Source of the DNA: Alkalitalea saponilacus
GTDB taxonomy: Bacteria; Bacteroidota; Bacteroidia; Bacteroidales; Marinilabiliaceae
Assembly: GCF_900168165.1 (NCBI RefSeq)
Contig: NZ_FUYV01000006.1
Coordinates: forward strand, 1 to 64,000
Direction: 5' to 3'
Length of the DNA stretch: 64,000 nt
Within the stretch, counting starts at the first letter, position 1. Each line of letters begins with the position of its first letter. A program made the position numbers and the translations under genes. Of this stretch, positions 8,603 through 17,395 are shown one piece after another. A model generated the notes under the pieces. The model ran no database searches, was not told the DNA's origin, and was given only the letters and a program-made list of their open reading frames with translations.

Positions 8603-10330
8603 TTATTGTACAATTGATCTGAAGGTAGCATCTGCAAAGAATCTCGCGAATTCCATGTCAGTAGCAGCATATTGCTTGTATTTAGCATCCAGATCAGTTG
8701 CTTTACGAAGACTGTCAAACATCATATCCGTATCGTTGGTGCGAACAGCAACGATCGCTTTTAGATAATACTTAAGACCAACTTCTTCTGTGTTTGCGTT
8801 AAGTGTAGAAAGAGCAGCGTCATAGTTGCCTGCAAGAATTTTTGCAAGGGCAGCGTTGTTGCTTACACTGTTTCCAAAGTAACGAACAGCTTCGTCGTAA
8901 AGACCTTTTTTAAGAGCTACAACACCAAGGTTGTTGTCAAGAGCACTTCCTGCACCGGCAGCAGCACCAAAGTATTCTTCAGCTTTTGCAATGTCACCTT
9001 CACGAAGAGCAACTGCACCAAGGTTGTTCATTACCTCAGGTTGGTTTGCCTGAGTAGAGTTAGCTCTTTCAAAGGCAACTTTAGCACCAGAAAGGTCATC
9101 TTTTTTGTAAAGGGCATAACCTACATTGTTATGAGTTCTCCAGTCGTTTGCAAATTGAGAGGCAGCAGCCTGATAAATGGCAAGTTGCTCATCAACATTA
9201 TCAGTTAAAGTTGCAGCGTAAAGAATTTCTTCAACGTTAAGGGCAGATGGATTGCTTGAAGCAAGATCTGAAATCTCTTCGTCAGATTTTCCAATTTCTT
9301 CAACGTTAACACTTAGTCTTGAACGACGTAGTTGTGGTAAAATTTCGTCAGCTAAAACTTCAAAAGTGCTGGACATGTTTTTGATTTCACGCTCACGTAC
9401 TTCAGGGTCGGTGTGCATAGAAAGAACACGTAGGATTAATTCTTTATCCTGTATGTTGCTTCTTTCAACTAATTGCTTGAAACCTTCCCAGTCTTCAGGA
9501 GTTGTTCTCAGGTCAAAGAAGTCAGCATCATTTGCTTCAGCAATTCTTGCTCTTGTAAACTGACGAGAAAGGTGGCTTTTCGCTGAGTTTTCACGCTGAG
9601 ATGCCAAACGGGTATTTAAGTCGATTGGCCCGTCAGGAGAAGCGTAAGACGAGATGTCAACTCCTCTGAATTCTTTGTTCTCGGTATCACGAACTTGTAC
9701 AATAAAGTCGTTGATTGCTTTTACTTCATCCTTAGTCAACTCAGTGTTACGAATGTTCGCCTGATGAATCAAATAAAGAATTTCGGCAGTTTTTGTAATT
9801 GGGATGATTCTTTGGAATTGGTCTGCACCAACAGTGCTTTTAATTCCTTTTGCTTCAACCATAGCAGAAGTAGAAATAACACCTTCAGCAATTTTGTAGG
9901 GTTCAAATACTACTTCATTGTTACCTCTGGTGGCACGAATGCGTACAACAAGGTCAGAAACTCTCATGTTCTCATTGTAAGGAACAGATTGTTCGTAGCT
10001 AACCTGGCCGCCATTGGCTCTTGAAATAACCTGATGGTTACCTTCAGCACGGTCGCCTTGAATAGTATAGCTTGGGAAAGCGGTTTCACCACCTTCGTAT
10101 ACCAATACAGGTGTAGCTTCCAGAGTAGCTCTGCGGTCAAAATATCCAGCAGGGATTCTTACTCTGATATTTGCATTTACCTGGCCCCCATGAGCCTCCA
10201 AAACTTCAGGTGTAACGGTATAGCTAATATCTCCAGCATTTCGTCTCATCTTCTCGAGACTGGAGCATCCGGCAAAAACTACAGCAGTTAGTGCCAGAAA
10301 AGCAAAAAGTTTGATTGTCGTTCTTTTCAT
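8603..10330 (-). CDS. TPR and OmpA-like outer membrane lipoprotein
   Basis: A 575-residue lipoprotein. The lipobox is visible (LALTAVVFAGCSS, lipidated Cys near residue 22). Residues about 30-200 form a beta-rich region with RVRIPAGYFDRRATLEATP. Residues about 215-270 include FRGVDISSYASPDGPIDLNTRLASQR, which looks like the core of an OmpA-type peptidoglycan-associated fold. The C-terminal 220 residues hold several tetratricopeptide repeats (WRTHNNVGYALYKKDDLSGAKVAFERA, PEVMNNLGAVALREGDIAKAEEYF). The role is probably structural at the outer membrane; it recalls accessory proteins such as PorE but lacks that protein's domain set. Monocistronic, with its own promoter and terminator. Confidence 0.85.
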   Translation of the reverse strand: MKRTTIKLFAFLALTAVVFAGCSSLEKMRRNAGDISYTVTPEVLEAHGGQVNANIRVRIPAGYFDRRATLEATPVLVYEGGETAFPSYTIQGDRAEGNHQVISRANGGQVSYEQSVPYNENMRVSDLVVRIRATRGNNEVVFEPYKIAEGVISTSAMVEAKGIKSTVGADQFQRIIPITKTAEILYLIHQANIRNTELTKDEVKAINDFIVQVRDTENKEFRGVDISSYASPDGPIDLNTRLASQRENSAKSHLSRQFTRARIAEANDADFFDLRTTPEDWEGFKQLVERSNIQDKELILRVLSMHTDPEVREREIKNMSSTFEVLADEILPQLRRSRLSVNVEEIGKSDEEISDLASSNPSALNVEEILYAATLTDNVDEQLAIYQAAASQFANDWRTHNNVGYALYKKDDLSGAKVAFERANSTQANQPEVMNNLGAVALREGDIAKAEEYFGAAAGAGSALDNNLGVVALKKGLYDEAVRYFGNSVSNNAALAKILAGNYDAALSTLNANTEEVGLKYYLKAIVAVRTNDTDMMFDSLRKATDLDAKYKQYAATDMEFARFFADATFRSIVQ

Positions 10331-10378
10331 AATGTTTGCTTAATTATTTGTTCTTGAACTAATTCTAAATCTCACACA

Positions 10379-10386
10379 CAAATATA
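10379..10386 (-). promoter_or_regulatory. -7 promoter element, TPR lipoprotein gene
   Basis: Minus-strand TATATTTG, a full match to TAnnTTTG, 49 bases upstream of the ATG at 10330. The -33 element is unclear. The rest of the 438-base gap to 10768 is AT-rich with no recognisable gene or structure. Confidence 0.45.
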
Positions 10387-10768
10387 ATAATGTTTTCAAA
10401 AAATAAAAGTTTCAAACCCTATTTATTGTTAATATTAGCTGTTAAGGCATTTTATCGGGTACGAACTTTATATTAGATCCAACATAAAAAATATTTAGTA
10501 TCTTTTTTTATTGCCTCTCAAATAGATTCTAAGGCGAATCAAATTCTAAATTAACAATAATTTCTTAGATTCCGCATTTTTATTGAGTTTTCGAAGTAGT
10601 TAAATCTTATTGTATTTCTTTATGTGGCTGAAGTACAGTGTTTTATTTGTTTTTCCGAAAATTCCAATAATCTGCCTTGATCCAATAATTGTTAATGCTT
10701 TTACTTAGATGCAAATATTCATTACTTTTTTTATATCTGCAAGTAACTTTAGCTTATTTTCGGTTGAA

Positions 10769-12910
10769 TTACTTATTTTTTTCTGAATTCCATGTTTCAT
10801 TCATGCTAAATAATGTAAAAGCTAGTCTGTCTGCCACTTCTTCAATTTGCATTGAAAGAGGTTTTCCTGCTCCATGCCCTGCCAATGTTTCTATTCTGAT
10901 GAGTACCGGATTCGGGCCACTATACCTATCCTGCAGAGTGGCTATGTATTTGAATGAATGAGCTGGTACAACTCGGTCGTCGTGATCGGCAGTCGTTACC
11001 AGAGTAGCTGGGAACAGTTTTCCTTTTGGGATATTGTGGATAGGAGAATAAGCATATAGATATTTGAACATCTCTTCACTATCATCGCTTCTTCCATAAT
11101 CTCCAGCCCAAGCCCATCCAATTGTAAAATATTGATACCTGAGCATGTCCATTACGCCTACAGCCGGTAGCGCAACTGCAAACAGATCCGGGCGTTGATT
11201 AGCCACTGCTCCAACGAGCAAACCGCCATTACTGCCTCCCATTATGGCTAGTTTTTCGGGGGATGTATAACCTGATTCTACTAAAAATTCGGCAGCCAGA
11301 ATGAAGTCATCAAAAACGCGTTGTTTATTTTTTTTGATCCCTGCACGATACCATCCTTCTCCATATTCACCACCTCCGCGGATGTGTGCGTGAATGTATA
11401 TACCACCGTTTTCAAGCCAGGGTACAATGCGTGCATCAAATCTAGGAGATTGCACCACATTAAAGCCTCCATAACCGTAAAGCAATGCCGGGTTGCTGCC
11501 ATCCAACTCGATATCTTTTTTATGGACAATAAACAGTGGAATTTCTGCTCCATCTTCTGCTTCAACAAAGACTTGGTTTACAGTATACTCTTCACTTTTG
11601 AAGTCTACGTTGGGAACGAAGTGAGCAACCGGTGGGTTCGTTGATTTCAAATCCTTTCTGTATACACTCTCCGGTGTTGTAAAGGATGCAAAGGTGAAAT
11701 AGAGAACGTCTTCTTCACTAAAAGTTGAGAGTCCCGAGGCTGATCCAGACCCGGGCAGTTTGATGTCACGAATGTATCTGCCGGCTTTTGAATAAAGGCT
11801 TAATCTGGATTGAACATCCACCATGTAATGGGCGATGATGTAATTGTCTGATGTCGTTACAGATCTTAAAACATTCCCGGATTCCGGTATAATTTCTCTC
11901 CAGTTTTCCACATTGGGTCTGTTGGGATGTATGGCCATCAGCCGATATCGGGGTGCATCGTAATTTGTAAGGACAAGTATTTCATTTCCTATGGTTCCAA
12001 CATAACTACTCTGGGTTTCGAAGTCTGTGTCTGCTACAATCCAATTACCTCCCCTGTTAAGGTCTCGGATGAACAGATTGTTACCCTGTGTAGAAATTCT
12101 TGAGTAGAGCATAAGATATTTGTTGTCATCATCAACCTGTGCTGAAAAGTTCATTTGGGGGTTGTCATTGTCTTGATGAATCAACAGATCCTGATCCTGG
12201 GAAGTCCCTAGTTTGTGGTAAAATACTTTCTGAAATTCATTGCTTGCCGAAAGTTCATCTCCCGGAGCAGGCTCGTCGTATCTACTATAGTAAAAGCCGT
12301 TTTCATCCCACGACAGCCCAGAAAACTTTATCCATTTAAGGTGTGTGTCCAAGTCCTTGCCGGTGGCAACTTCTCTTACAAAAACCTCTCTCCAGTCTGA
12401 GCCTCCTTTACTGATACCATATGCAACATATTTTCCGTCTTTTGATACCGACGCCATGGCCAAACTGGTGGTGCCGTCTTCAGAAAAAAGGTTTGGATCA
12501 ATCAGGACTTTTTCTTCACCATTTTTCTCTTTTACATATAGAACGGCGTGGTTTCTGATGCCATCATGACGGTAATAAAAGATGTTTTCGCCACGTTTCC
12601 AGGGTGAAAACTGCCTTGTGTATGACCATACTTCGGTCAGCCTGTTTTTTATATCTTCTCTGAATGGTATTTGTTGCAACCATGCGTTGGTTACTTTGTT
12701 TTGTGCTTTTACCCACTCTTTGGTTTCTGGTGCATGGTCATCTTCGAGCCAACGAAATGGATCGGGGACTTCATGGCCAAAATAGGTGTCTACAACATCC
12801 CCTTTTTGGGTTACAGGATAAGTTAGACCGGGAGATGATTTTTGTCGGCATGAAGTGCCAGCAATTGTTAGAGCCAGTAAAGTAACGCAAATGACTAGTT
12901 TTCGTTTCAT
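10769..12910 (-). CDS. prolyl oligopeptidase (S9A family), lipoprotein
   Basis: A 713-residue serine peptidase that cuts peptides after proline. It begins with a lipoprotein signal (LALTIAGTSCRQK), so it is probably anchored in an envelope membrane. The family N-terminus YPVTQKGDVVDTYFGHEVPDPFRWLEDD is clear, followed by a seven-bladed beta-propeller (about residues 100-450) and the alpha/beta hydrolase domain. The catalytic triad is complete: Ser in MGGSNGGLL (near residue 559), Asp in ADHDDRVVP and His in LAGHGAGKP. Only 12 bases separate it from the upstream gene ending at 12923, so the two are probably cotranscribed. The length is normal for the family. Confidence 0.95.
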   Translation of the reverse strand: MKRKLVICVTLLALTIAGTSCRQKSSPGLTYPVTQKGDVVDTYFGHEVPDPFRWLEDDHAPETKEWVKAQNKVTNAWLQQIPFREDIKNRLTEVWSYTRQFSPWKRGENIFYYRHDGIRNHAVLYVKEKNGEEKVLIDPNLFSEDGTTSLAMASVSKDGKYVAYGISKGGSDWREVFVREVATGKDLDTHLKWIKFSGLSWDENGFYYSRYDEPAPGDELSASNEFQKVFYHKLGTSQDQDLLIHQDNDNPQMNFSAQVDDDNKYLMLYSRISTQGNNLFIRDLNRGGNWIVADTDFETQSSYVGTIGNEILVLTNYDAPRYRLMAIHPNRPNVENWREIIPESGNVLRSVTTSDNYIIAHYMVDVQSRLSLYSKAGRYIRDIKLPGSGSASGLSTFSEEDVLYFTFASFTTPESVYRKDLKSTNPPVAHFVPNVDFKSEEYTVNQVFVEAEDGAEIPLFIVHKKDIELDGSNPALLYGYGGFNVVQSPRFDARIVPWLENGGIYIHAHIRGGGEYGEGWYRAGIKKNKQRVFDDFILAAEFLVESGYTSPEKLAIMGGSNGGLLVGAVANQRPDLFAVALPAVGVMDMLRYQYFTIGWAWAGDYGRSDDSEEMFKYLYAYSPIHNIPKGKLFPATLVTTADHDDRVVPAHSFKYIATLQDRYSGPNPVLIRIETLAGHGAGKPLSMQIEEVADRLAFTLFSMNETWNSEKNK

Positions 12911-12922
12911 CGTATTAATTGA

Positions 12923-13417
12923 TTAAAATATTTTTCCTTGTTTTTTTAGTATTCTTTCATAGGATTTACCTGTTACCCAACCCAGTGTCATACCGCCTGC
13001 GATAAATAACATGAGGAGTTCATGAATCTCAATCTGACTTCCACCAAGATTAAAGAGAAGTGCCGTGATAATTCCTGAAACGATTCCATAAAGGGTGTAT
13101 CTTGATAGCAAAAGCCCTTTGGGTGTCATGTTGTGTTTCTTTTTCAGATGAACTGCTGAGTTTTGCAGCTGTTTCTGGAATTGTTTGAGTTCAGGTGTTT
13201 CGTCTTTTACCCAAATTGCCGCATGTTCCAGCATCTTGTATAAAATTATATAGCTCTCCCTGCACTCTTCACATTGATCTTTTTTATGATCGAGCGTACA
13301 CATTAGCCTTGGAATGGTTTCTATGTTATAATGGCGAACCGATTCGCGTGGTACGTCACGGAATATGTCGCTTATGTTTTCATACCATTGAGGCAGTTTT
13401 AGCGGTTCGTGTTCCAC
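12923..13417 (-). CDS. conserved membrane protein with CxxC motif
   Basis: A protein of about 164 residues whose function I do not recognise. The N-terminal soluble part carries WYENISDIFRDVPRESV and a Cys pair (QCEEC) in a segment like the zinc-binding heads of anti-sigma factors, then a charged helix (LKQFQKQLQNSAVHLKKKH). Two transmembrane helices follow (YGIVSGIITALLFNLGG and LLMLFIAGGMTLGWVTG) before a basic tail. The start is uncertain: GTG at 13417 gives MEHEPLKLPQWY, while a TTG at 13459 would add 14 less plausible residues. It precedes the prolyl oligopeptidase by 12 bases. An anti-sigma-like or scaffold role is speculation. Confidence 0.7.
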   Translation of the reverse strand: MEHEPLKLPQWYENISDIFRDVPRESVRHYNIETIPRLMCTLDHKKDQCEECRESYIILYKMLEHAAIWVKDETPELKQFQKQLQNSAVHLKKKHNMTPKGLLLSRYTLYGIVSGIITALLFNLGGSQIEIHELLMLFIAGGMTLGWVTGKSYERILKKQGKIF

Positions 13418-13582
13418 TAGGTTGATTTTAAAATGGAAAAAATGGATAGATGATACCAAAACACGAATTTAATCTATTTGTTTTAGAAATTCTAATGAAA
13501 TGTGGATGAGTTAAAAATCCAACCTATAGTTTTAAGGATTTTTGTTCCTGTTTGTAAAAAAATGGAGGAAAAAAGCAAAAAA

Positions 13583-13608
13583 AAACGCTGCCCATGGGGG
13601 CAGCGTTT
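13583..13608 (-). terminator. rho-independent terminator of pnp
   Basis: An 11-bp stem, AAACGCTGCCC (13583-13593) with GGGCAGCGTTT (13598-13608). On the minus strand it is followed by a run of Ts (plus-strand A-run at 13578-13585). It lies 22 bases past the pnp stop. Confidence 0.85.
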
Positions 13609-13629
13609 GATCTGTATAAGAGGATTACT

Positions 13630-15765
13630 CTATTTCGATTTATCATTTTCCCTGGGAAGAAGAACTTTTCTTGAAAGTTTTAGTTTCCCTGATCTGGAAT
13701 CAATTTCGATTAATTTTACTTCAATTTCTTCGCCTTCTTTTAACACATCTTCTGTTTTTTCGATGCGTTTCCAGTCGATTTCTGAAATGTGAAGTAATCC
13801 GTCTTTGCCAGGAAGAATTTCAACAAAAGCTCCGAAAGGCACGATTGACTTCACTTTTCCTTTGTAAACCTTGCCCATTTCAGGTATGGCTACAATGGCG
13901 TTGATTCTGTCAAGCGCTTTGTCAATGGCTTCTTTGTTATCAGCCGCAATGTCCACCTGTCCAAACATTCCTTCTTCGGTAATGGTCAAAATGGTTCCGG
14001 TAGAAGCTTGGATTTCCTGAATGATTTTACCTCCGGGGCCAATTACTGCACCAATCATCTCTTTTGGAATCTTAATTGAAACGATTCTTGGAGCATGAGG
14101 CTTGTAGTCGGCACGTGTTTCAGGCATGGTCTCAATAAGTTTTTCAAGAATATGCAAACGACCAGCTTTTGCCTGCTCAAGAGCTTTTTCAAGGATTTCA
14201 TACGAAAGCCCTGCCACTTTTATGTCCATTTGCGTGGCGGTGATCCCTTTTTGTGTACCGGTAACTTTAAAGTCCATATCACCCAAGTGATCCTCGTCGC
14301 CAAGAATGTCAGACAATACTACATATTTATCTGATTTTGTGTCGGTGATAAGTCCCATGGCAATGCCGGAAACGGGGGCTTTAATTTTGATCCCTGCATC
14401 CATTAATGCAAGTGTTCCTGCACACACAGTTGCCATTGATGAAGAACCGTTTGATTCAAGTATGTCAGACATAACTCTGATAACATACGGATTATCAGCA
14501 GGAATCATTCCTTTAAGAGCTCTCATGGCGAGGTTTCCGTGACCAATTTCGCGTCGGCCAACGCCGCGGTATGGTCTGGCTTCTCCGGTTGAGAAAGGAG
14601 GGAAGTTGTAGTGGAGCAAAAATCTGTCGATGCTTCTGTTAAGAACATCGTCCACGATTTTTTCATCCATTTTAGTTCCAAGTGTAACAGTTGTTAAAGA
14701 CTGAGTTTCACCTCTTGTGAAAATGGATGCTCCATGAGGGCCCGGCAAACAATCAACTTCACACCAGATGGGGCGAATTTCGTCCATTTTTCGTCCGTCT
14801 ATACGAACGTTTTCATCGAGCATGAATCTGCGTACAGCCTCTTTTTCAACATCGTGGTAGTACTTTTTGATCAAATCCATCGGGATTTCGCTCTCTTCCA
14901 CATCGGCATAATTGGCCTCAATGAAGTCTTTCACTACCTGGCTGAAATCGTTTAGTCTTTCAAGTTTATTTGGATTGGCCTTTTTTGCAACAGCATAGGC
15001 TTTGTCATAGGTCTCTTTCCAAACTTTTTCACGTAGCTCTTCATCGTTTTCCTCATGGTTGTATTCGCGTGTTGGCTTTTTGCCAAGCATTTCAACCAGT
15101 TCCATTTGAGCTTTACACTGTACTTTGATAGCGTCGTGAGCCACTTTCATAGCCTCAAGTAGTTCTGCTTCTGAAACTTCGTCCATTTCGCCTTCTACCA
15201 TCATTATGTTGTCGTAAGAAGCACCTACGATGATGTCCAAATCAGCTTTCTGCATTTGAGAAACAGTGGGATTGACTACCAACTGTCCATCTATGCGCGC
15301 AACACGCACTTCAGAAATTGGCCCGTTGAAAGGAATGTCTGAAACAGCTAAAGCAGCTGATGCTGCTAGTCCTGCCAAAGCATCGGGAGTACTCTCTTTA
15401 TCAGCCGAAATTAATGAGACATTCACGAAAGTATCTGCATGATAATCTTCCGGGAACAAAGGACGTAATGCTCTGTCCACAAGCCTTGAGACAAGAATTT
15501 CATAGTCTGAAGGACGAGATTCTCTTTTTTGGAAACCTCCTGGGAAACGCCCTATGGCTGAAAATTTTTCTCTGTATTCAACAGACAACGGCATAAAATC
15601 AGTGCCGGGTTTTGCTTCCTGTGCAGATACCACAGTTGCAAGTAGGTATGTGTTACCCATGCGTACAATGACAGAGCCGTCAGCCTGTTTGGCTAACTTT
15701 CCGGTCTCTATCACGATTGATCTTCCATCGCCAAGATCAATCACTTTTTCAATTGACTTAATCAT
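13630..15765 (-). CDS. pnp: polyribonucleotide nucleotidyltransferase (PNPase)
   Basis: A 711-residue phosphorolytic 3'-to-5' exoribonuclease that degrades RNA with phosphate and can add tails in reverse; it works as a homotrimer in the cytoplasm. Domains in order: RNase PH 1 ([47 protein letters not shown]), a helical linker, RNase PH 2 ([35 protein letters not shown]-like [29 protein letters not shown]), KH domain (about 552-610, [17 protein letters not shown]) and S1 domain (about 620-690, [28 protein letters not shown]). It is complete. It lies downstream of rpsO, the classical order, but a terminator separates the two genes. Confidence 0.98.
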   Translation of the reverse strand: MIKSIEKVIDLGDGRSIVIETGKLAKQADGSVIVRMGNTYLLATVVSAQEAKPGTDFMPLSVEYREKFSAIGRFPGGFQKRESRPSDYEILVSRLVDRALRPLFPEDYHADTFVNVSLISADKESTPDALAGLAASAALAVSDIPFNGPISEVRVARIDGQLVVNPTVSQMQKADLDIIVGASYDNIMMVEGEMDEVSEAELLEAMKVAHDAIKVQCKAQMELVEMLGKKPTREYNHEENDEELREKVWKETYDKAYAVAKKANPNKLERLNDFSQVVKDFIEANYADVEESEIPMDLIKKYYHDVEKEAVRRFMLDENVRIDGRKMDEIRPIWCEVDCLPGPHGASIFTRGETQSLTTVTLGTKMDEKIVDDVLNRSIDRFLLHYNFPPFSTGEARPYRGVGRREIGHGNLAMRALKGMIPADNPYVIRVMSDILESNGSSSMATVCAGTLALMDAGIKIKAPVSGIAMGLITDTKSDKYVVLSDILGDEDHLGDMDFKVTGTQKGITATQMDIKVAGLSYEILEKALEQAKAGRLHILEKLIETMPETRADYKPHAPRIVSIKIPKEMIGAVIGPGGKIIQEIQASTGTILTITEEGMFGQVDIAADNKEAIDKALDRINAIVAIPEMGKVYKGKVKSIVPFGAFVEILPGKDGLLHISEIDWKRIEKTEDVLKEGEEIEVKLIEIDSRSGKLKLSRKVLLPRENDKSK

Positions 15766-15788
15766 AACTTTTCTAAAATTTTTCGTCC

Positions 15789-15796
15789 CAAAGATA
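15789..15796 (-). promoter_or_regulatory. -7 promoter element, pnp
   Basis: Minus-strand TATCTTTG, a full TAnnTTTG match, 24 bases upstream of the pnp ATG. A TTG at 15815-15813 is only 16 bases away, shorter than the usual 19-21. The rest of the gap to 16128 is AT-rich and I see nothing else in it. Confidence 0.4.
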
Positions 15797-16128
15797 GAAT
15801 AATATCTATGGACAATTAACTTTTTATCGATAAATATTCGTTAAACAGTTTCTGCAATAGATCATTATGCTTTTCGATTAGCAGAGGTTTAATTTGTGTA
15901 ATGTGCTGTTTTTGAGGGTTGTAATAAGAAGGTGTTGTGTTTTTATTTTATTGATATTCTGCACGATATGCAAAATTGAATTTTTATTGAGTAACAATGT
16001 TTTATTGGAAACGATAAGCAAAAACGAACGTTTTCTGGTTAGATAGTGAAATTATTTATTGTAATTTTTTGTTCTAAACAGAGATTTGAACAAAAGAAAC
16101 GTTGGCTGAATGGATCGGCTGGAAATTA

Positions 16129-16162
16129 AAAAAGGCAACTCTTTAGTTTGAGTTGCCTTTTT
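16129..16162 (-). terminator. rho-independent terminator of rpsO
   Basis: A 13-bp stem (16129-16141 with 16150-16162, core AAGGCAACTC / GAGTTGCCTT) around an 8-base loop, followed on the minus strand by a T-run. It ends 12 bases past the rpsO stop. Confidence 0.88.
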
Positions 16163-16174
16163 ATTAGTTTCGGA

Positions 16175-16444
16175 TTACTTACGTATTCCCAGTTCTTTAA
16201 TAATAGCCCTGTAGCGGTTAATGTCTTTGGCTTTTAGATAATCGAGCAATCTACGTCGCTTACCTACCATTTTTACCAACGCGTGTTCTGTGCTATAATC
16301 TTTTTTGTTTGACTTGAGATGCTCAGTCAAATGCGAAATACGGTGAGAAAATAATGCAATCTGGCTCTCTGGGGAACCAGTATCAGTATTAGACTTTCCG
16401 TACTTTGCGAAGATTTCCTTTTTTACTTCTTGATTCAAATACAT
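16175..16444 (-). CDS. rpsO: 30S ribosomal protein S15
   Basis: An 89-residue primary-binding protein of the small ribosomal subunit that contacts 16S rRNA near the central-domain three-way junction. The family signature is clear: KSNTDTGSPESQIALFSHRISHLTEHLKSNKKDY, then HALVKMVGKRRRLLDYLKAKDINRYRAIIKELGIRK. The length is exactly that of the family. It sits upstream of pnp, as in most bacteria. Confidence 0.98.
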   Translation of the reverse strand: MYLNQEVKKEIFAKYGKSNTDTGSPESQIALFSHRISHLTEHLKSNKKDYSTEHALVKMVGKRRRLLDYLKAKDINRYRAIIKELGIRK

Positions 16445-16475
16445 AACAATATGATTGTAAAATTATTTTGAGCCG

Positions 16476-16483
16476 CAAATATA
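16476..16483 (-). promoter_or_regulatory. -7 promoter element, rpsO
   Basis: Minus-strand TATATTTG, a full TAnnTTTG match, 32 bases upstream of the rpsO ATG at 16444. No clear -33 element is seen. Confidence 0.45.
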
Positions 16484-16669
16484 ATTCTTTTTTTATGAAT
16501 TGTATTGAATTCGAGAGTGGTTTTTTGTTTTATATCATTTTTTTATTCGAAGTAAGGGTTATTTTTATTTTTTCTGTCTTTTAATTGAGAGGAATGATTT
16601 TTACGTAAAAAATTTCTATTAGTTTATATGGTTTAGTTCAATGAATTAGAAATAATAAATTCTAAAGAT

Positions 16670-17344
16670 ATGAAACGATTTTATTTTATCGGATTACTTT
16701 TCTTCCTTGTATTAGGTGGAATGCATGCCCAACGTGTTGTACAAGGTTATGTACTAACATTGGATGATTTCACAGTATCGAATATTGAGATACGTGCAAA
16801 AAATTCCGGAGCCGCTGTTCAGTCTGATTCAGCCGGTCATTTTGTGATAGTCACAGAAGAGCGCGACGTACTAACCTTTTCAGGAAAAGTCTTTGATAGG
16901 GAACGTGTTCGAATTAATCGACGTACTCCTGATACTTTGGAGGTAAATATTAAGTTTAAGAATACTCCTGAGAACCGGCAGTTGGCTGTAGGATATGGTT
17001 ATATGAACGAGCGAGATATTACTTTTGCAGCATCTCAGATTGACCATAAGCGAGAAGATTTCTGTATGTATAGTGACGTATTTGAATTGATAAAAGGGCG
17101 GTTTCCTGGTGTTCAGGTTCTATCAGGTGGGCGCGAACCTGAAGTTATTATTCGGGGGATGAGTTCTGTGGTTACTTCCAATTGTGCGCTTTACGTGGTT
17201 GATGGAGTGGTTGTGAACTCAATTGGGCATATTTCTCCATGCCAGATTTCCAAAATTAGTGTATTGCGTGATTCTTCAGCCTCTATTTACGGAAGTAGAG
17301 GAGCCAATGGGGTGGTTTTGATTGAGACAAAGAGAGCGCATTAA
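16670..17344 (+). CDS. stand-alone TonB plug-domain protein without barrel
   Basis: A 224-residue exported protein that looks like the first fifth of a SusC-type receptor. A signal peptide (FIGLLFFLVLGGMHAQ) is followed by a carboxypeptidase-D2-like beta domain (VVQGYVLTLDDFTVSNIEIRAK, about residues 22-95) and then a plug domain (about 120-222) with the SusC hallmarks VIIRGMSS, ALYVVDGVVVN, ISKISVLRDSSASIYGSRG and ANGVVLIETK. It ends there, followed by a terminator, and no barrel coding follows in any frame. It is therefore not a simple frameshifted SusC. Function is unknown: it could be a soluble periplasmic TonB-box-less adaptor or a decayed remnant that kept its frame. Confidence 0.85.
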   Translation: MKRFYFIGLLFFLVLGGMHAQRVVQGYVLTLDDFTVSNIEIRAKNSGAAVQSDSAGHFVIVTEERDVLTFSGKVFDRERVRINRRTPDTLEVNIKFKNTPENRQLAVGYGYMNERDITFAASQIDHKREDFCMYSDVFELIKGRFPGVQVLSGGREPEVIIRGMSSVVTSNCALYVVDGVVVNSIGHISPCQISKISVLRDSSASIYGSRGANGVVLIETKRAH

Positions 17345-17349
17345 ATAAC

Positions 17350-17371
17350 AAAGGGGACAAATGTCCCCTTT
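17350..17371. terminator. bidirectional terminator between the plug gene and the GH28 gene
   Basis: A perfect 10-bp stem, AAAGGGGACA (17350-17359) and TGTCCCCTTT (17362-17371), with a 2-base apparent loop, between two convergent genes. Confidence 0.8.
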
Positions 17372-17395
17372 ACTAATTTAAGTTTTCAATCAAGT

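Noticed and set aside
15797-16128. Possible small RNA or S15 autoregulatory pseudoknot between rpsO and pnp
   Set aside because: The region is AT-rich with no stable conserved fold I could pick out; S15 regulation would also lie upstream of rpsO, not here.
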